Part shown: piece by piece, positions 23,701 to 37,200 of the stretch | How positions within the stretch are numbered: the first letter of the stretch is position 1 | Layout: every line of letters begins with the position of its first letter | The notes under the pieces: generated by a model | What the model was told of the DNA's origin: nothing | The model's database searches: none | Seen by the model: the letters and a program-made list of their open reading frames with translations, nothing else | Translations under genes and position numbers: made by a program | Assembly: GCA_024449915.1 (NCBI GenBank) | Contig: JAMZAV010000800.1 | Span: forward strand, 391,510 to 455,509 | Source: Sweltsa coloradensis | Lineage: Eukaryota > Arthropoda > Insecta > Plecoptera > Chloroperlidae | Reading direction: 5' to 3' | DNA length: 64,000 nt

Positions 23701-26700
23701 AGTTTGTTGATACCATATCAGTTTTGGTCGTATTTTGTAAACTGCATCTATGTAAATACGCCCAATAAAGAGTTCAGATGGCTACTTTTGCAATGAAGCG
23801 ACGTATTATTGGCTCACCAAGATATCTTTTACACACCTTATCGTAGGCTAGAATCCCAAAGTCTCCCAAAGCCGACGCGTGCGCGATGATTTTACCCAAT
23901 ATCAACGTCATCGTGTCTATCATCAAGATGCCTAGTTTGCGGTTTTCAATTGTATCTTTTAAGGCCTAAAGTTACTTTGATCAATTCATTTGATTTCTTT
24001 ACTTTTCAGCATGTTTGGAACAACAGAAAAATGCAAAACAGAAGGGAATAGCTACTTTGGTGTTAAAGTCGATATGCTGCGCATGCCCAAGAGGGGGTGC
24101 ACACTCTTTAAAAATATTCTTTTTCGATCAATATCGACTCTAATCTAATTAAATCAAACTCACCATGTCAAGGATCGCTGTCCAATTGTGACGCGGAAGA
24201 GGGACCACGGAAAGTGGTTAGCAATAAAGAGGAGTCTATGGGTGGACAACTCCAGTCACACTGGATTGAGTGGCGCCTGAGTTTACATTGTTTAGTTCCG
24301 ACTTTTTACAGTGAGGGTGACATTGAATTCAGCACCGCCAACTAAAAAGTGGCAATTCAAGCAACGTAATAAAACAATTGTAGTTGCATGACGATTACAA
24401 TATCCTTAATAAACGCGCTACTGTCCCTACACAAATTACAAGCACATAGCCAGTACTTGGCGCTCCCAATGATATATAACTTAGTAACTAACAATATGAT
24501 TATTTCAGTTCTATCAGACACTTACGCACTTGGCCATGAAGCAGTCTGGTTTTCATGTTTGTCAAGTATACGAGATTGAAAATACGCTAAAGGGAAAAAA
24601 TAAACATGGGGTACAATTTGACCAAAATTAAAACTAGGACCTATGAGTTCCCGTTCATGTGATCTAAGACCCCATTAAAGCATGTAGGGCCTATCACTGC
24701 AAAGAATTTTAAGGAAATTATCAGACAAGAACTTGCTCAAAATAGATTAAGGCCTATACATGCAACGACAACAAAAAAAACATGTCAAAGACTTATCCGA
24801 GGAAACAAGGAACAGTATGGCTCTCTGGCGCACGAGTGAGGAACTAGAGAACCGGGGATAGGAACGCCCACCTGATAGGAAAACGCATGGTGAATCGCGT
24901 CAGTCTACGAAAATACTAAGAAATATTATGATTGTATATTTAATTCACCAAAATTGCAATTTAGAAAGCAATAAAATACAGTAACCAAATTGATTTTCAT
25001 CCAGTTCAACCATTTACTCATACAAAACTACCTGAATGGTATTATCTAAACTTGACTTTTGGGTCTCGGCAGTGAATGTTGACAGGTTCTTGAATGTAGC
25101 ATATATTTGGGACATTATTTTATCTAGCCGATTACACTACAGATTAATGTCTGTGTTTATATGTAAGCAGATTACACCAGACGTTTGAAAAATGGATTTA
25201 ACCTCATATCGCCCTTCGTTTTGCACATTTAAATGTCTTTGTCAGCCGTTCACGCAAGATTTTTAGGCCTAGATTTGCTTTGGTGCGGTGTCAAAGTAGG
25301 CCTAGGGCCTACATGTTTATTATTTCATGTAGGCTCTTCATTAAATAATATAAGAAGCTCGAAAGGGTGTGATGGCCTACATACAAAATTAAGTCTGGCC
25401 AGAATATTATTATTTAAGCCAGAGTTTTGCATGTCTGCTAGGCCTAGGCGACTTCGCTGTAAATGCGAGATCAACACGCCTAGACAACACAGCTGACGGA
25501 GCCTATCCAATTTATTGAAATAAATTGCTAGTTTTGGGATACAGACTGGTTAATTATTTTTTAAATTCATATTTTAGTAACAAAAATTATTAGTTTTCTT
25601 CTAGCCGAGTCATTTGACACCTAGGGATGGTTGAAACTGGCAAGCAGTAGGCCTAGGCCCTAGGCCAAGCTAGGCGGCCGTCAATTTTCCGCGCTGTTCT
25701 CTCAGTTTATCACAGCTCTAGGCCATTAACATTTTGTCAAATTACTAGTCCACTCTTGCTTTAGCATATTATACTACAAGGTTATTTTATACTCCGGGAT
25801 TAGTAATTGATGCTCTTTGTTTTAGGGCAAACAAATCATAGGCGCTAGTAATTTGAAATGCAGTACGTGGGAAGAACGTACCCTATATGAAATCACTTAT
25901 TCTTTACAGATTTTCATTATGTTTAAACTTTAACTATACCACAAGATATCAACCTATAGTTCTGAATCATTTTCTATTATGTAACTGTACGTTTTCAACA
26001 GAAAAAGTAGGTTTCAAGCTTGGGTCCATGCAATGTTAGCCAAGCGTGTGGACGGCAGCTATCCCCTTTTACCCGGCCATCTTGCTAAACAGCTGATTGC
26101 TCACTAGCGCTCCATCAGACCTTTTTTCTCCGGATATATACAACAAGCAAGTTAATAAATTTTATGTTCATAGCACTGCTGTCAGTCCTGCAATGTATCA
26201 AGCATTAAAAAAAAGTCAGAATCACTATAAATATTACCGTATTGTACCGAATATAGGCCGAACCTGAATATAAGCCGACCACCTAACTTTTTTTGTTGAA
26301 ATATAAAAAACATATGCAAAAGCATGCATATACTATATAAGCTGGTAAGGGACTTTTGAGACTTAAAATAATGAAAAAAGGGTAGGCTTATATTCAGGAC
26401 TACTATGGTAAATACCGGTACCGGTACCTACATACTAATAAAGAGCAGGACAAGTGACTACCATGAACTAGCTTCTTTCTTGACGCTCTAGCGACTTCAG
26501 CTGCATGTTGGCCTAAGCGAAGTGGAAAAAGCATCAACACGTTAGAACTTAGAATCGATGTATGGGCAGTTCCATACTTAATGGGTCCCGTCAACAGGTT
26601 AGCATAACAGGCTATGCTATCATACCTATTTATCATACTTGGGAATTACAGTATAAAATAATACTACTACATGGGACAGCACATTAATTCTCATACATGC

Positions 26701-27781
26701 GAGATGCGACCACAAATTTGCAATAAGCCTACAAGTTGGACATAAAAAAATTTCAGACTCACCAGTTTCATCTGTATAGTGCAAGCAAAGAGTATTGTAT
26801 GAGAACGAACGGGGGTTTAAAATTAATACAAAGACTACAAATTGCTCGGGTGTGTGGCGTAGTGCGTCTCCCAGTTACTGCCTTCTTTGAAAATGACGGC
26901 TGGCACGTTAATAGTCTTTTCCAGCAATTCTTTGCGCTTGTAATAGGCCTAGAGTGGCAGTTATTCGGAAAATAATCCATTTTTTGCCTCCGGATGATAT
27001 TGTATTGATCTGCTAGACCTAGAAAAATGTGCTAGGCACATTGCTGTGAAAAAACACATTGTTGATTTATGAGCACACTACCAGAATGCAGAGTAGGCCT
27101 ACTGGCAAAGCAAGCATACATTGACTGTTATGGCTTTGTTCTGTCGACCTCAGAACTCGTCATTGGACAAGACTTGTAACTCAGTGAGTCACCATTATGT
27201 ATGTTTGTGACATTTTCAAGCCAAAAACAGACTTACCAAAATAATATCTTGTTCATATTTGGGTTGCCAATAAATATCATCAAACTACGATGTGTGACCG
27301 TTGATTTTACCTGAAGTTTACAAAAGAGACTTGCTTGCAGAATATATATCTACATATAAAGTTGATCATTGACAAAGGCTCAATGAGCTAGCAAAATTAA
27401 ACAACCTGTTGTGGCTGTAATAATCGTATTTAGAACCAAATGGAAATACATACAATGGCATCTCTAATACTAGGTACTTGTATACCTAGAATATTGATAA
27501 AAGCTATATAAATGTTAAAGAGGCATCATATTACCATATACATAGTGTGTAAAGGAAAAGAGTCATGTTGGTAGGTACGTACTGAATGTTAAAGTAGAAA
27601 GTGGAGTGATGTTTTAGAGTTTAGACGAAGGTTTGTTGAATGTTAAAGTTACAAAATATTATGGAAATATATTGTTTTATGTTCAGGAATAAGGAAAGTG
27701 AACATTTTGTGAGTGTATCAGTAATCAGGAATTACTGAGAATAGAACAATAAATAAATGTACTTGTTAAACCAGAAATGTA
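17740..27781. other. Intergenic region between the 3' ends of the two genes
   Basis: No exon or RNA gene could be recognised in these 10 kb. The sequence is AT-rich with scattered AGGCCTA words, densest at about 25230-25690. Isolated items are a G run at 19435-19447, an A run at 21649-21660 and the MITE at 26237-26408. Open frames here are short and lack similarity that I can recognise. Confidence 0.55.
26237..26408. mobile_element. Small MITE with GAATATAAGCC termini
   Basis: TACCGTATTGTACCGAATAT and CTGAATATAAGCCGACC near the left match the complement of the right end, GGTAGGCTTATATTCAGGA followed by CTACTATGGTAAATA. It is about 170 bp with no coding capacity. Confidence 0.6.
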
Positions 27782-27787
27782 TTTATT
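27782..27787 (-). promoter_or_regulatory. RPS10: Polyadenylation signal candidate for RPS10
   Basis: TTTATT on the + strand reads AATAAA on the - strand, about 150 nt downstream of the RPS10 stop. It is the first canonical signal after the stop. Confidence 0.6.
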
Positions 27788-27932
27788 AATCCTTGCACAA
27801 GTGAGTTTTAAATCCAATTTCCACAAACGTACAACATAAAAATTTAAACAATTGAAAAATTCCTCTAATCCCCCCGTATGCAAAGACTACTAAATAAAAC
27901 CTGGTCGTAGGTATTTAAGAATAAGGTCCACG

Positions 27933-28283
27933 TTACTCGGAGGGGGAGGGACGACCGCGACCAAAGCCGCCTCGGAACTCGAGATCGGCCGTTCCGGCGC
28001 CGACGTCGGCCTTCTTGTCTCCGAAGCCGCCTGGGGCGCGACGGTAAGCCTGTCGATCCTCCGCGGGCCTCGAACCTTCCGAGCGAGCGGCCATGGGTCG
28101 AGGTCGCGCCGTCTCTGTGCGCGTCTGTCGCTTCAGGGTGGAAGGGACGATCTCTGCGGGCAGGTGGAGGAAGTTCCTCAGGTAGCTGATTCCCTCGTTG
28201 GTCAGGTACCAGTAGAAATGCCTCCAGGCAAACTGTTCTTGGACGAAGCCACGAGACTTGAGCGAGATCATCGCCTTGATCAC
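27933..28283 (-). CDS. RPS10: RPS10 coding exon 2 (116 codons + stop)
   Basis: The acceptor TTTTGCAG is at 28284-28291 on the minus strand and the first codon is GTG (Val43, [12 protein letters not shown]). The stop TAA is at 27933-27935. The exon is markedly GC-rich compared with flanking DNA, as expected for coding sequence. It encodes most of the winged-helix domain and the basic tail. Confidence 0.97.
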   Translation of the reverse strand: MIKAMISLKSRGFVQEQFAWRHFYWYLTNEGISYLRNFLHLPAEIVPSTLKRQTRTETARPRPMAARSEGSRPAEDRQAYRRAPGGFGDKKADVGAGTADLEFRGGFGRGRPSPSE

Positions 28284-31200
28284 CTGCAAAATAAGAGAAT
28301 TTAGGTTACAATTACGAATTATAAATTTATAACACATTTTTTTCGAGGTAGGTACCGGTAGCCAACATAAAGTAGGCCCTACGGTTGGCCTTAGGGATGG
28401 GATGGGCAAATGCAAACATATTCTTTCTTAAACATGTAGGCCTACACTCTAAGCTATCAGCGCGTGAACATGTGTAGCCTACACTGAACACATGTAGGTA
28501 CCTATGTTTTAGGATAGCTGAAAACAAATACTTATAGGCCCCTATATCTTGTTTAGGAGTGTCCAACCTAGGAAGATTGCCTATTGTGAAACAGCAATCA
28601 CAGTAAAAACAAGGGGTAGAGAGACACCTCAGCGGTAGAGATGTGGATCGGAAAATTTTCCAAGTTCTCAGTAACAAAAAAAACAAACAACAACAAAAAA
28701 ACAAAACAAAAGTAAGGCCCTTCATAGTTTGTCAATCAATTAGGCCTAGGCTAGCCTAAGCTGCCGTCAAACTTCCAATGCAAAAGGTCCAGGTTTCAAT
28801 TAACGCTATAGGTAGTTTTTTTTTAAACTTCTGATTTGGACTGAAGTAAACGGTGGCTTTAGAGCCTTCCTAGCTTTGATTTACTGTCCCCCACTGAAAA
28901 TCAGTTATATAACTGAGTGGGTAGACTCTAAATACAATTTATTTATTTGTGCACATAATAAATTCAAAGTTGTTCTGAATCGGCTTTGTTGATTCTGGCG
29001 TTGATCGCGGGTGTTCGCACTGGCCATACCACTGATTGCTATATTTCTTATTAAAAAATCTATCTTTGGTTGGTTATGGCTCACTCGTCAATTGCGTCGG
29101 GCCTACAGGGTTGGCTTGGTCGCTTTCATTCATACATTATGAAAAGCCAGCGGTTTAGCCGAGGTCATTTAACCGGTTCCCACTCGAACACCGAAGTTAA
29201 GCAGAATCGGGCGTGGTCAGGGGTAGTGTGGGTGACCGCTCTGCCCTAAACCTCACGTATACCGCTGGTTAGAGCAGATGGAGGGTTCGAGAGCTAGTGT
29301 AACGGCTTCGGTCTCCTCGACGTCTGCTCGGCAGTCCGGGTTAGTGGAGGAACCTATATGATTGTCAAAGTTACACCGTCTTTTCAGATGGGACGTTAAG
29401 CCGATGGTCCCCTTAATACTTTTCGAAAGGAGTAGGCTACATGCCGGTACCGGGTTTCCCCTCCACCCCTGTTCATACTTCATCCACATCTATCACCCTC
29501 ATCATCTCGAATAGCTAAAGTGCATTAAAATGAGACGTCAAGCAATATCCAAACAATCAACATTATGAAAAGGCCTATTACATTCTTAAAACTAGGAAAA
29601 CGCCAAAGTTGTTGTTAGACGAGTGAGTGAGCCATGTGTTGAGTACCCGGTAACATTTGCTTTCCTCCCACTACCTAATGCAGGATCTGGGCAGCATGGG
29701 TCTTTCCTCCCTAGTCTATCATAGGCTAGAGTGGCGCATTATGGCCTTAGGCCTACAGTTGACGCGCCCTTATATATAATCCCATATCGATCAACTTAAA
29801 TGCACATGTAGGCCTACTCAACACATGACTCGCTCACTCGTCTAACGACTTTGGCGCTATCCTAGTCTATAGTTGGCTACAAGGCGCCTTTATTGCTGGA
29901 ATGTGGAAGACCTGGGTTCAAACAACGGCCGGGATAGATTTTGTTATTTACTGGATTGCATTAAAAAAGTATAGAACATGTTTTGAAATGCGTAGCCTAC
30001 TATGGAAAACAGCCAGTACCGGTACGAAATACGAGTCAAATTTGCAATCTTTTCTTAATCTCCCAGCGGAATTTTTTGGGGAACCTTCAGCAGTGGCGGA
30101 TCTAGGACATAATCATGGGGGGGGGGCGATCTGCGTGTGCATGTACAGTCGTGGGAAAGGGACTAAACGCGGACGCACGGGGGGTATTAATAGAGCCGCA
30201 GGCGAAAATTTTGAAAATCAGGTTTTTAGAGTGCATTTGGTGCGTTTTAGAAAAAAGTGGTGGGCGGAATGTAATACGGAAACAATGTAGTTTATGTGCA
30301 CCAATTTGTTTTGTCGTTATGTCGAGCTTACAATATACAGCATTGGCCTAGATTGCAACATTATTTTAAACGTTTGATCTTATTTTCAATTCATTATTTT
30401 ATTTATTTATTAAACGTCTATCCTATTCAGTTAAAAAACGATTCACATAGGAGGACAACTTAATAAATCGAAGTACACTGATGCAGACACATTTCAGAGG
30501 CAAACTGATTATTTCTGACAACATAAATGAACGATGATTTTTATTGGGAGTTTTAAATAAATAGCGCCGCAGGTGAAAATTTAGAAAATCAGGTTTTTAG
30601 AGTGCATTTGGTGCGTGCACAATAAAATAATAAAATCATTTTTTTTTAAAGAATCATGGGGGGGCGATCGCCCCACCGCTCCCCCCCCCCCCTGTATCCG
30701 CCACTGACCTTCAGCGTGCAAGATTCGGCACACCTTTGTCACCACCAATCTAAAAATGATTCGATAAGAACAAAACTATAGTCGTCAAATACTTAAATTA
30801 CATCCCACACATTCAGCCTATATTTTCAATTTATTATGTCTAGTAGCCCTAGGTTTAAATCGCAACAGATTTTGCTCAAAACGTTAACTGCTCGCTAAAG
30901 ACTTGGCCGTTCTGGAGCAAACTCACAAAAACACAGATCTTGTGTCGTTTAACTGCACGCGTTGTAATAAGTTATTTTGTGAAAAAATGTAGCCATTGAT
31001 ATATTGTCTTACAGCAAGTAGGCCTAGCGCTTGGAAGGACTGTATTATTTTAGTAGCTCCTACACGTAGAAAATAGTGTAGTAGGGTGTTATTTAGGCCC
31101 TATTTAATTTAAATTGGATTAGATTTATTGGATTAAATCAACTTTTTGATTTAAGCCTAGATCAGATTTTTAGATTTAAATCATATTTTTATTGATTTAG

Positions 31201-34200
31201 GCCTCAACAATATCAGTATTTCAAAAGTTGTTCAGTTGGTGAGCAGATCAAATACTTTCACAGGCATTTCAGAAAGAAACTTTGCATAATAAAGTCAGTT
31301 AAAACCAAGGATTGGAACCTTTATTCACAAGTTCACAACGGTTCCGGTTCCATCCAGTGTTATCCCCAGGGCCCGCCCGGCGATAATTCCCTGCCGCCCG
31401 GCAATAAAAATTTTGAAAAAAAAAAAATTTTTTTTTTTTTTTTTTTTCCAAACGATTTGCGAATTTTAAACTACCCGTCCACTAAACATTTAAACGTCCC
31501 ATCCCTAAACTGCAGCACAGATTGTAAACCACATCGTGGAGGCTAATCTCGCTGATCACTATAGAACCCGACAAGGAATGCATTTGAACGAAACACATAA
31601 GTTGGCAGAATGGCAATCATCGCTATGATCGTGAACATTAACTGCACACAAGGAGCACACAAAAGTGAACAATTTTAGCAATTTTCCAAGTTTATTGATT
31701 GCTAGGACAAATTTTAAAGTAATAAAAATAAAGTCATCAAATATAACAATGTTTCAAGTTGTAGTAATTGTAAACCTACAAATCTTAGATAATAACCACT
31801 TAGAAAGAATAACATCATCACCATTATACGGGCCTATTGTACTCATTGTAGCAATAGGACTACAGTAATTCACATAGCCTACATTACAAAGGAGAAAATA
31901 GACTTAGACTATGATTTCAATCAAATTTGAAATGTTTATAGGCCTACTTCATACCACTAAACCAACAAAAGTAAGCTACTTTAAAAGGGCTTCGAAAACC
32001 TCTAAAACTCACCAAATCGAATCTAGGATCTCAAATTTTTTCCGGGGGCAAGCGCCCGGACCCCCACTATTTTTGGCCTTACCCGCGAGTACCCGGCTAT
32101 GTTTATGAAATACCCAGTGAACATTTTTTTCTGGGGAGAACACTGCATATCTAAAATTCATAATGGTTCCGATTCCTCAAGTATAAAAGTTCCGTGAGAA
32201 CCGGTTCTTAAGGGTTCTGGTTCTATAGAAGATAATAGTTGGTTTAAAATCGTGGTGTACTTATTTTGAATTTTGGAAATTTAAGGTTAAACATTAATAA
32301 TAAGTAGGTAGGCCTACAGTGGGCCTACCTAATAATAATTTTAAAAAATCCAATAATATTTACTAATAATAGGCCTATAATAAACAATAAATTGTTTAGA
32401 TATGAAATGATATGAATATATGATTACCCATAGTGATAGGAAAAGTGTTTTCTGCCCTGGACTATTGACAAGGCCAAACAAGTTAACAATAGTGAACGAG
32501 GAGGACAAAGGCTTTTCATCTCCTTAAAGTAGACCAAAAATGTGCACAGAGTTTAGTCTAGCCAGTCAAAGCTGTACAGGTCTCTGCGGCCCGGGCCATA
32601 CAGGACAGGATGTGCCCCAGGGTGTGAGAAGACAAATTTTAAAAAAATGAATAAGAGGCATTATTTTCAAAACCTAAACTACCGGTAACAAACAAATTTT
32701 ACGCCTTTATTTCAATATCATTCGAAAAGTTGAAATTGTGGTTTTGTTGAAAGTTGAAAGCAAATATTTTGGAACCTTTAGGAACCGTACATGTATTATA
32801 CGTCATGTAACAGTTCAGTTCCATAGAACCCAAGTTTAAACGGTTCCGGTTCCACAATATGAATAGGTTCCAATCCCTGATTAAAACTCTGTGTTTTTAG
32901 CTCCTTTTTTGATTGGCACCCGCACTTAATTTAAATAATTCCACCCAATTCCTAGGTGTTTCCCTAAGTAGGGTGTGTGGCTCGTTGGTCTTGTTGTTAG
33001 CGTATCTGCTTCCAATGCAGAAGGTCCAGGGTTCGAGTCCCGCCAAAGTCGGAAGTTTTTTAACTTCTGATTTGGACTTAAGTCCATCAGTTCGTGTCTT
33101 AGGAATTTGTAAACGGTGACTTTGGAGCCGTCCTAGCAACGAAGCACATAATAAATTCAGAGTTGTGCTGAATCGGCCTTGTGATTCTGGCGTTGATTCG
33201 CGGGTGTTCGCATGTCCATATTTCCATACCACTGATTGCTATATTTCCTATTAAAAATAACGATCTTTGGTTGGTTATCGCTCACAATCGCCGATTGCGT
33301 CGGGGCCTACAGGGTTGGCTTAGTCCGCTTTGTTTTAAAGTCCCCCACTGAAAATCAGTTACATAACTGGAGTGGGTAGACTCTAAATACAATTATTTAT
33401 TTATTTATTTATAAGGTCTAATTTGTAACTTTCAAAATCCTAGCCTAGAAAATCTACTCAGCCAAGAATATAAAATGTATAATATCTTCCAAATACATAA
33501 TCCTGTCAAGTAAGATCTAAATAAAAAATAAATAAAAAATAAATAGGCTAAGATCAAATTGCGATGTTGCTTAATTTTTGCAGAGACCTTCCTTATATGA
33601 TACTAATCAATTTACTAAAACTCCCCTACAATCGGACTGGAGCATGGCGGCCGAAAAGTGATGGTTATCGAATTTCTCCAAATTTGTTGAAGAAAGACAA
33701 AATGTCACAATGGTAACAAATTCCCCATTTAATTCCCTACAAAAAAGGTGTCTTCAATAGCTTTTTGTAGGGGCAAAGGTTACGTCACAAAATCGTGGTT
33801 TATATGTTGCTTATTGGAGTACCAGCTAATTACCTAATTTTCACGCCCAGCATCAAACAATGCCCGGTAAATCCGTAACAAATCGATTTAGATACAAAAG
33901 GACTTTTGTACGGGGTTCATGAAAGCTTCCATTAGTATTTGGATGAGCGAAGCGAAGACTTCAATTTCACTGACCCCCCAAAAAATTTAGCTCGGGTGTT
34001 TTTTTTGTTTGTTTTTTGTCTGTTTGTTCGCTCTCTACCGGGCAAACGGCATATCCATCTTGATGAAAAATTAAAAGAGGACCTTCGAAATCTCTGTACT
34101 TAGAGGTGTATTGTTTTTGGGTACAATCAAATAAATATTTCTCATGAATATCGTACTTTTACGATTTTTTTCGATTTTTAGTGCGATATTTTCGTGTCAT

Positions 34201-37200
34201 TTGGGCCGATTCTGACCAAACGGGTGGGGCTACAACGTTCATATTATAGATGGACATGAAGGTTATGGTAATGTAGTAGGTACCTTTTGAAAGAAAAAGT
34301 TGGAAAATTAGCCAGAATCCATAGAAATAAACCTTTTTAATATAGGTAAGTTTTTTACGGTTTAGTGCGATATTTTCGTGTCATTTGGGCCGATTATGAC
34401 CAAACGGGTGGGGCTACAACGTTCATATTATACATGGACATTAAGGTTATGGTGATGTAGGTAGTACCTTTTGAAAGAAAAAGTTAAAAAAGTTAGCCAG
34501 AATTCATAGAAATAAAGCATTTAGTAGGCCTATAAGTTTTTTACGGTAAATAATAACGATTGACAAGTAGGCCCTAACAATAGAAACTTGACAACAATCA
34601 CCTACAATGCATAGGCAGCAAAGCAAAGCACTTGCAAAAGTAAAGATATCCCACGCAAACTTAAAACTTAAAAAAGCTCATCCATCAACGCGGCGGGACT
34701 TAAGCGTTTTCCTAGTTTAAAAAATCAGGTCTGCGAAATCGGATTTTGCATTTACCTGGAATTTGTTTTTTTCCATTGTTGGCATTTTTTCAAAAATGAC
34801 ATATTTGACTGTCCATTATTATGCACTAAATAGCATTGGAGGAAAAATTATTTCTACCCACATTGAAGTGACTTAAATAACAATGAGAACAACCAAAGTT
34901 TTAATCCAAAATGGCTGATAATTCCTTTAATTATCCACAACATCAAAGTGAATGATGTAACAAAAAGAATGTAAAAACAGCACAAAAACAGTATTCTTAC
35001 TGTGAAATTTAGGAACTAGCAGCCAATTGGATTTAAACTTTGGCTGTAATCGGATCATTATTTAAGTCATTTCAATGTGCACAGAAATAATTTTTCCTCC
35101 AATGCTATTTAGTGAATGGACAGATAGATATGTGGCATTTTTGAGGAAATGCTAACAATGGAAAAACCAAAATTCCTGGTAGGCCTAAATGCAAAATCCA
35201 ATTTTACAGACCTGATTTTTTTAAATACTAATGGAAGCTTTCATGAACCCCGTACAAAAGTCCTTTTGTATTTAAATTTATTTCTTACGGATTTACCGGG
35301 CATTGTTTGATGCTGGGCGTGAAAATTAGGAAATTAGCTGGTACTCCAATAAGCAACATATAAACCACAATTTTGTGACGTAACCTTTGCCCCTACCAAA
35401 ACTAAGACACATTTTTTGTAGGGAATTGAATGGGGAATATTTTTGCAATTGCAACATTTTTAGCTTCATAAGATGTACCCCTCCATAAACCGTAGCTTTC
35501 GAGTAGTGGTGGGGGTGGGTGGGTGGGGAAGGAAATTGGAGAGGAATAATTGCAGACCCAGTGTGTTAAATAAGCTTTAGTTTCTGGACACAGCACAATA
35601 CATTCAAAAGTTTCCAAAGCTTGAAAAGAAGGCCGCTAGAGCACGCACAGTCGGAGTAAGGTATTACTCCAGCTGTCACAGTGACGAGCGCACGTGAAAA
35701 CTCACTAACACACGCTGTTACTATACGAAATTACCTCAACATTAAATATAATATTAGCACTCAGCAATGAATTTTGAAGTTGGTTAAGGAGGGAAAATGA
35801 GCAGATGTTCCAAAAAGGTAATGTCAAAGTGCTATTTAAATAATAAAGATTTGGACAAGGAAGGAATTGTTAAAACACTCAGACGGGCGCGATCCGCCTT
35901 CTATCGAAGATATTTATGATTCTATTCACTGTGGGTAAGAAAAAATGAGATCTTTTTGTTATAAAGATAGGTTCTTCATAAGCCCTAGTGAATATTATGC
36001 TGATTTGCTTCATGATGTAATGAGCATAGGCTTACCATCGATCCTGTAAGAATCAGTGAGCTTCATTGCATTTAAATAATTGTGTAGAACACAACATTTT
36101 GACATGGATAAGTTAATTACGGGTTGTTCGCCTACTCTTTTTTGTGTGTGAGGGGTGGGTTGGGGTTTAAAGCAGGGTCCACTAGATACTTATGCTAAGC
36201 TGCTGTAAGCTGGGTCTTCTCACCTGATGTAAACAAACCGCCATTTTATATCTTAGCGTGTGTTTTAAAAATAATCTGGAGCGCTCCGAACACGCTCTGT
36301 AATATTATCCGTAGCAGAATGTGCTATGTTTTTTGTTTTGTTTTGACAGATCATGGACAGCAAGGATTAGGCATTGTTGATTGTTACCATTATTACTTTT
36401 GTATTTAGCTAGATTGTAGTTACAACTCCACGATAACAGTTTGTGTGTGCATAAGTCTAGGCTAGCTAGACTTTGTGTGGGATTTTTCATAGACCAAGGC
36501 CTAGCTAGACCTTACCCAACAAAGCGTTCTTGTAGCCTGCTAGGCCCCTAGGCATAAGTCGACGTGGAGCTTAGGTCTGGAGGTTAACCGCGTTCTTAGG
36601 CCTAGGCCCTAGGCTTAGAGCAGATTCAAGTTCAAGTTTGATTAAAAGAATCATTAGGTTTTTTGGGTTTATACATGGTGGAAGTTTGGTTTGGGCTCAT
36701 CTTATCTCACCAACCACATCAATGCTGTTTGCCTCGGGCCCTAATATCCATTATGCAAATGAAAATTGAGAAATGAAGATTAAAGATATTAAAATTATTT
36801 ACATCATAATGTTACCTGCAAATATAATAATCAAAGAATAAAAGTGGTAGACTATTATGTATGTATTGCATTCAAATGTGCAACCGACTAATCAAATTGA
36901 TGTCCAGCTGCAGTTTTCTGTTTGTTTACAAAATCTCTTTGAGGTCCGTTGGATAATGTGTGCGTGCACTCAGTAGACACATTATCAAGGGGGCCTTGAC
37001 TTCAAGATATAAAATGGCGCTTATACATTGTGGAAGTACAAGCGAAGACCCACCTTACAGCAGCTGTTAGGTATCTAGTGGACCCTGGTTTAAAGTAGGC
37101 CTAGCAGAAGCTGGGTTTGTTTCTGAAATTTTTAAATAGATGAGATAAGATCTCCAACCAATTTGGAGATATTCGATAACCAACACTTTTTGGCCACTAT

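Noticed and set aside
27933..28283. Processed pseudogene of RPS10
   Set aside because: The first codons lie 27 kb away with perfect splice sites, there is no poly(A) tract, and the frame is intact.
29147..29270. A functional 5S rRNA gene
   Set aside because: The match is confined to the internal promoter half. The ends differ from 5S rRNA, and the unit is flanked by target duplications and has a SINE tail.
17119..30706. Long G and C runs as assembly gaps or artefacts
   Set aside because: They sit at the same sub-terminal position in two members of one hAT-like family, so they are properties of the element. Exact run lengths may still be unreliable.
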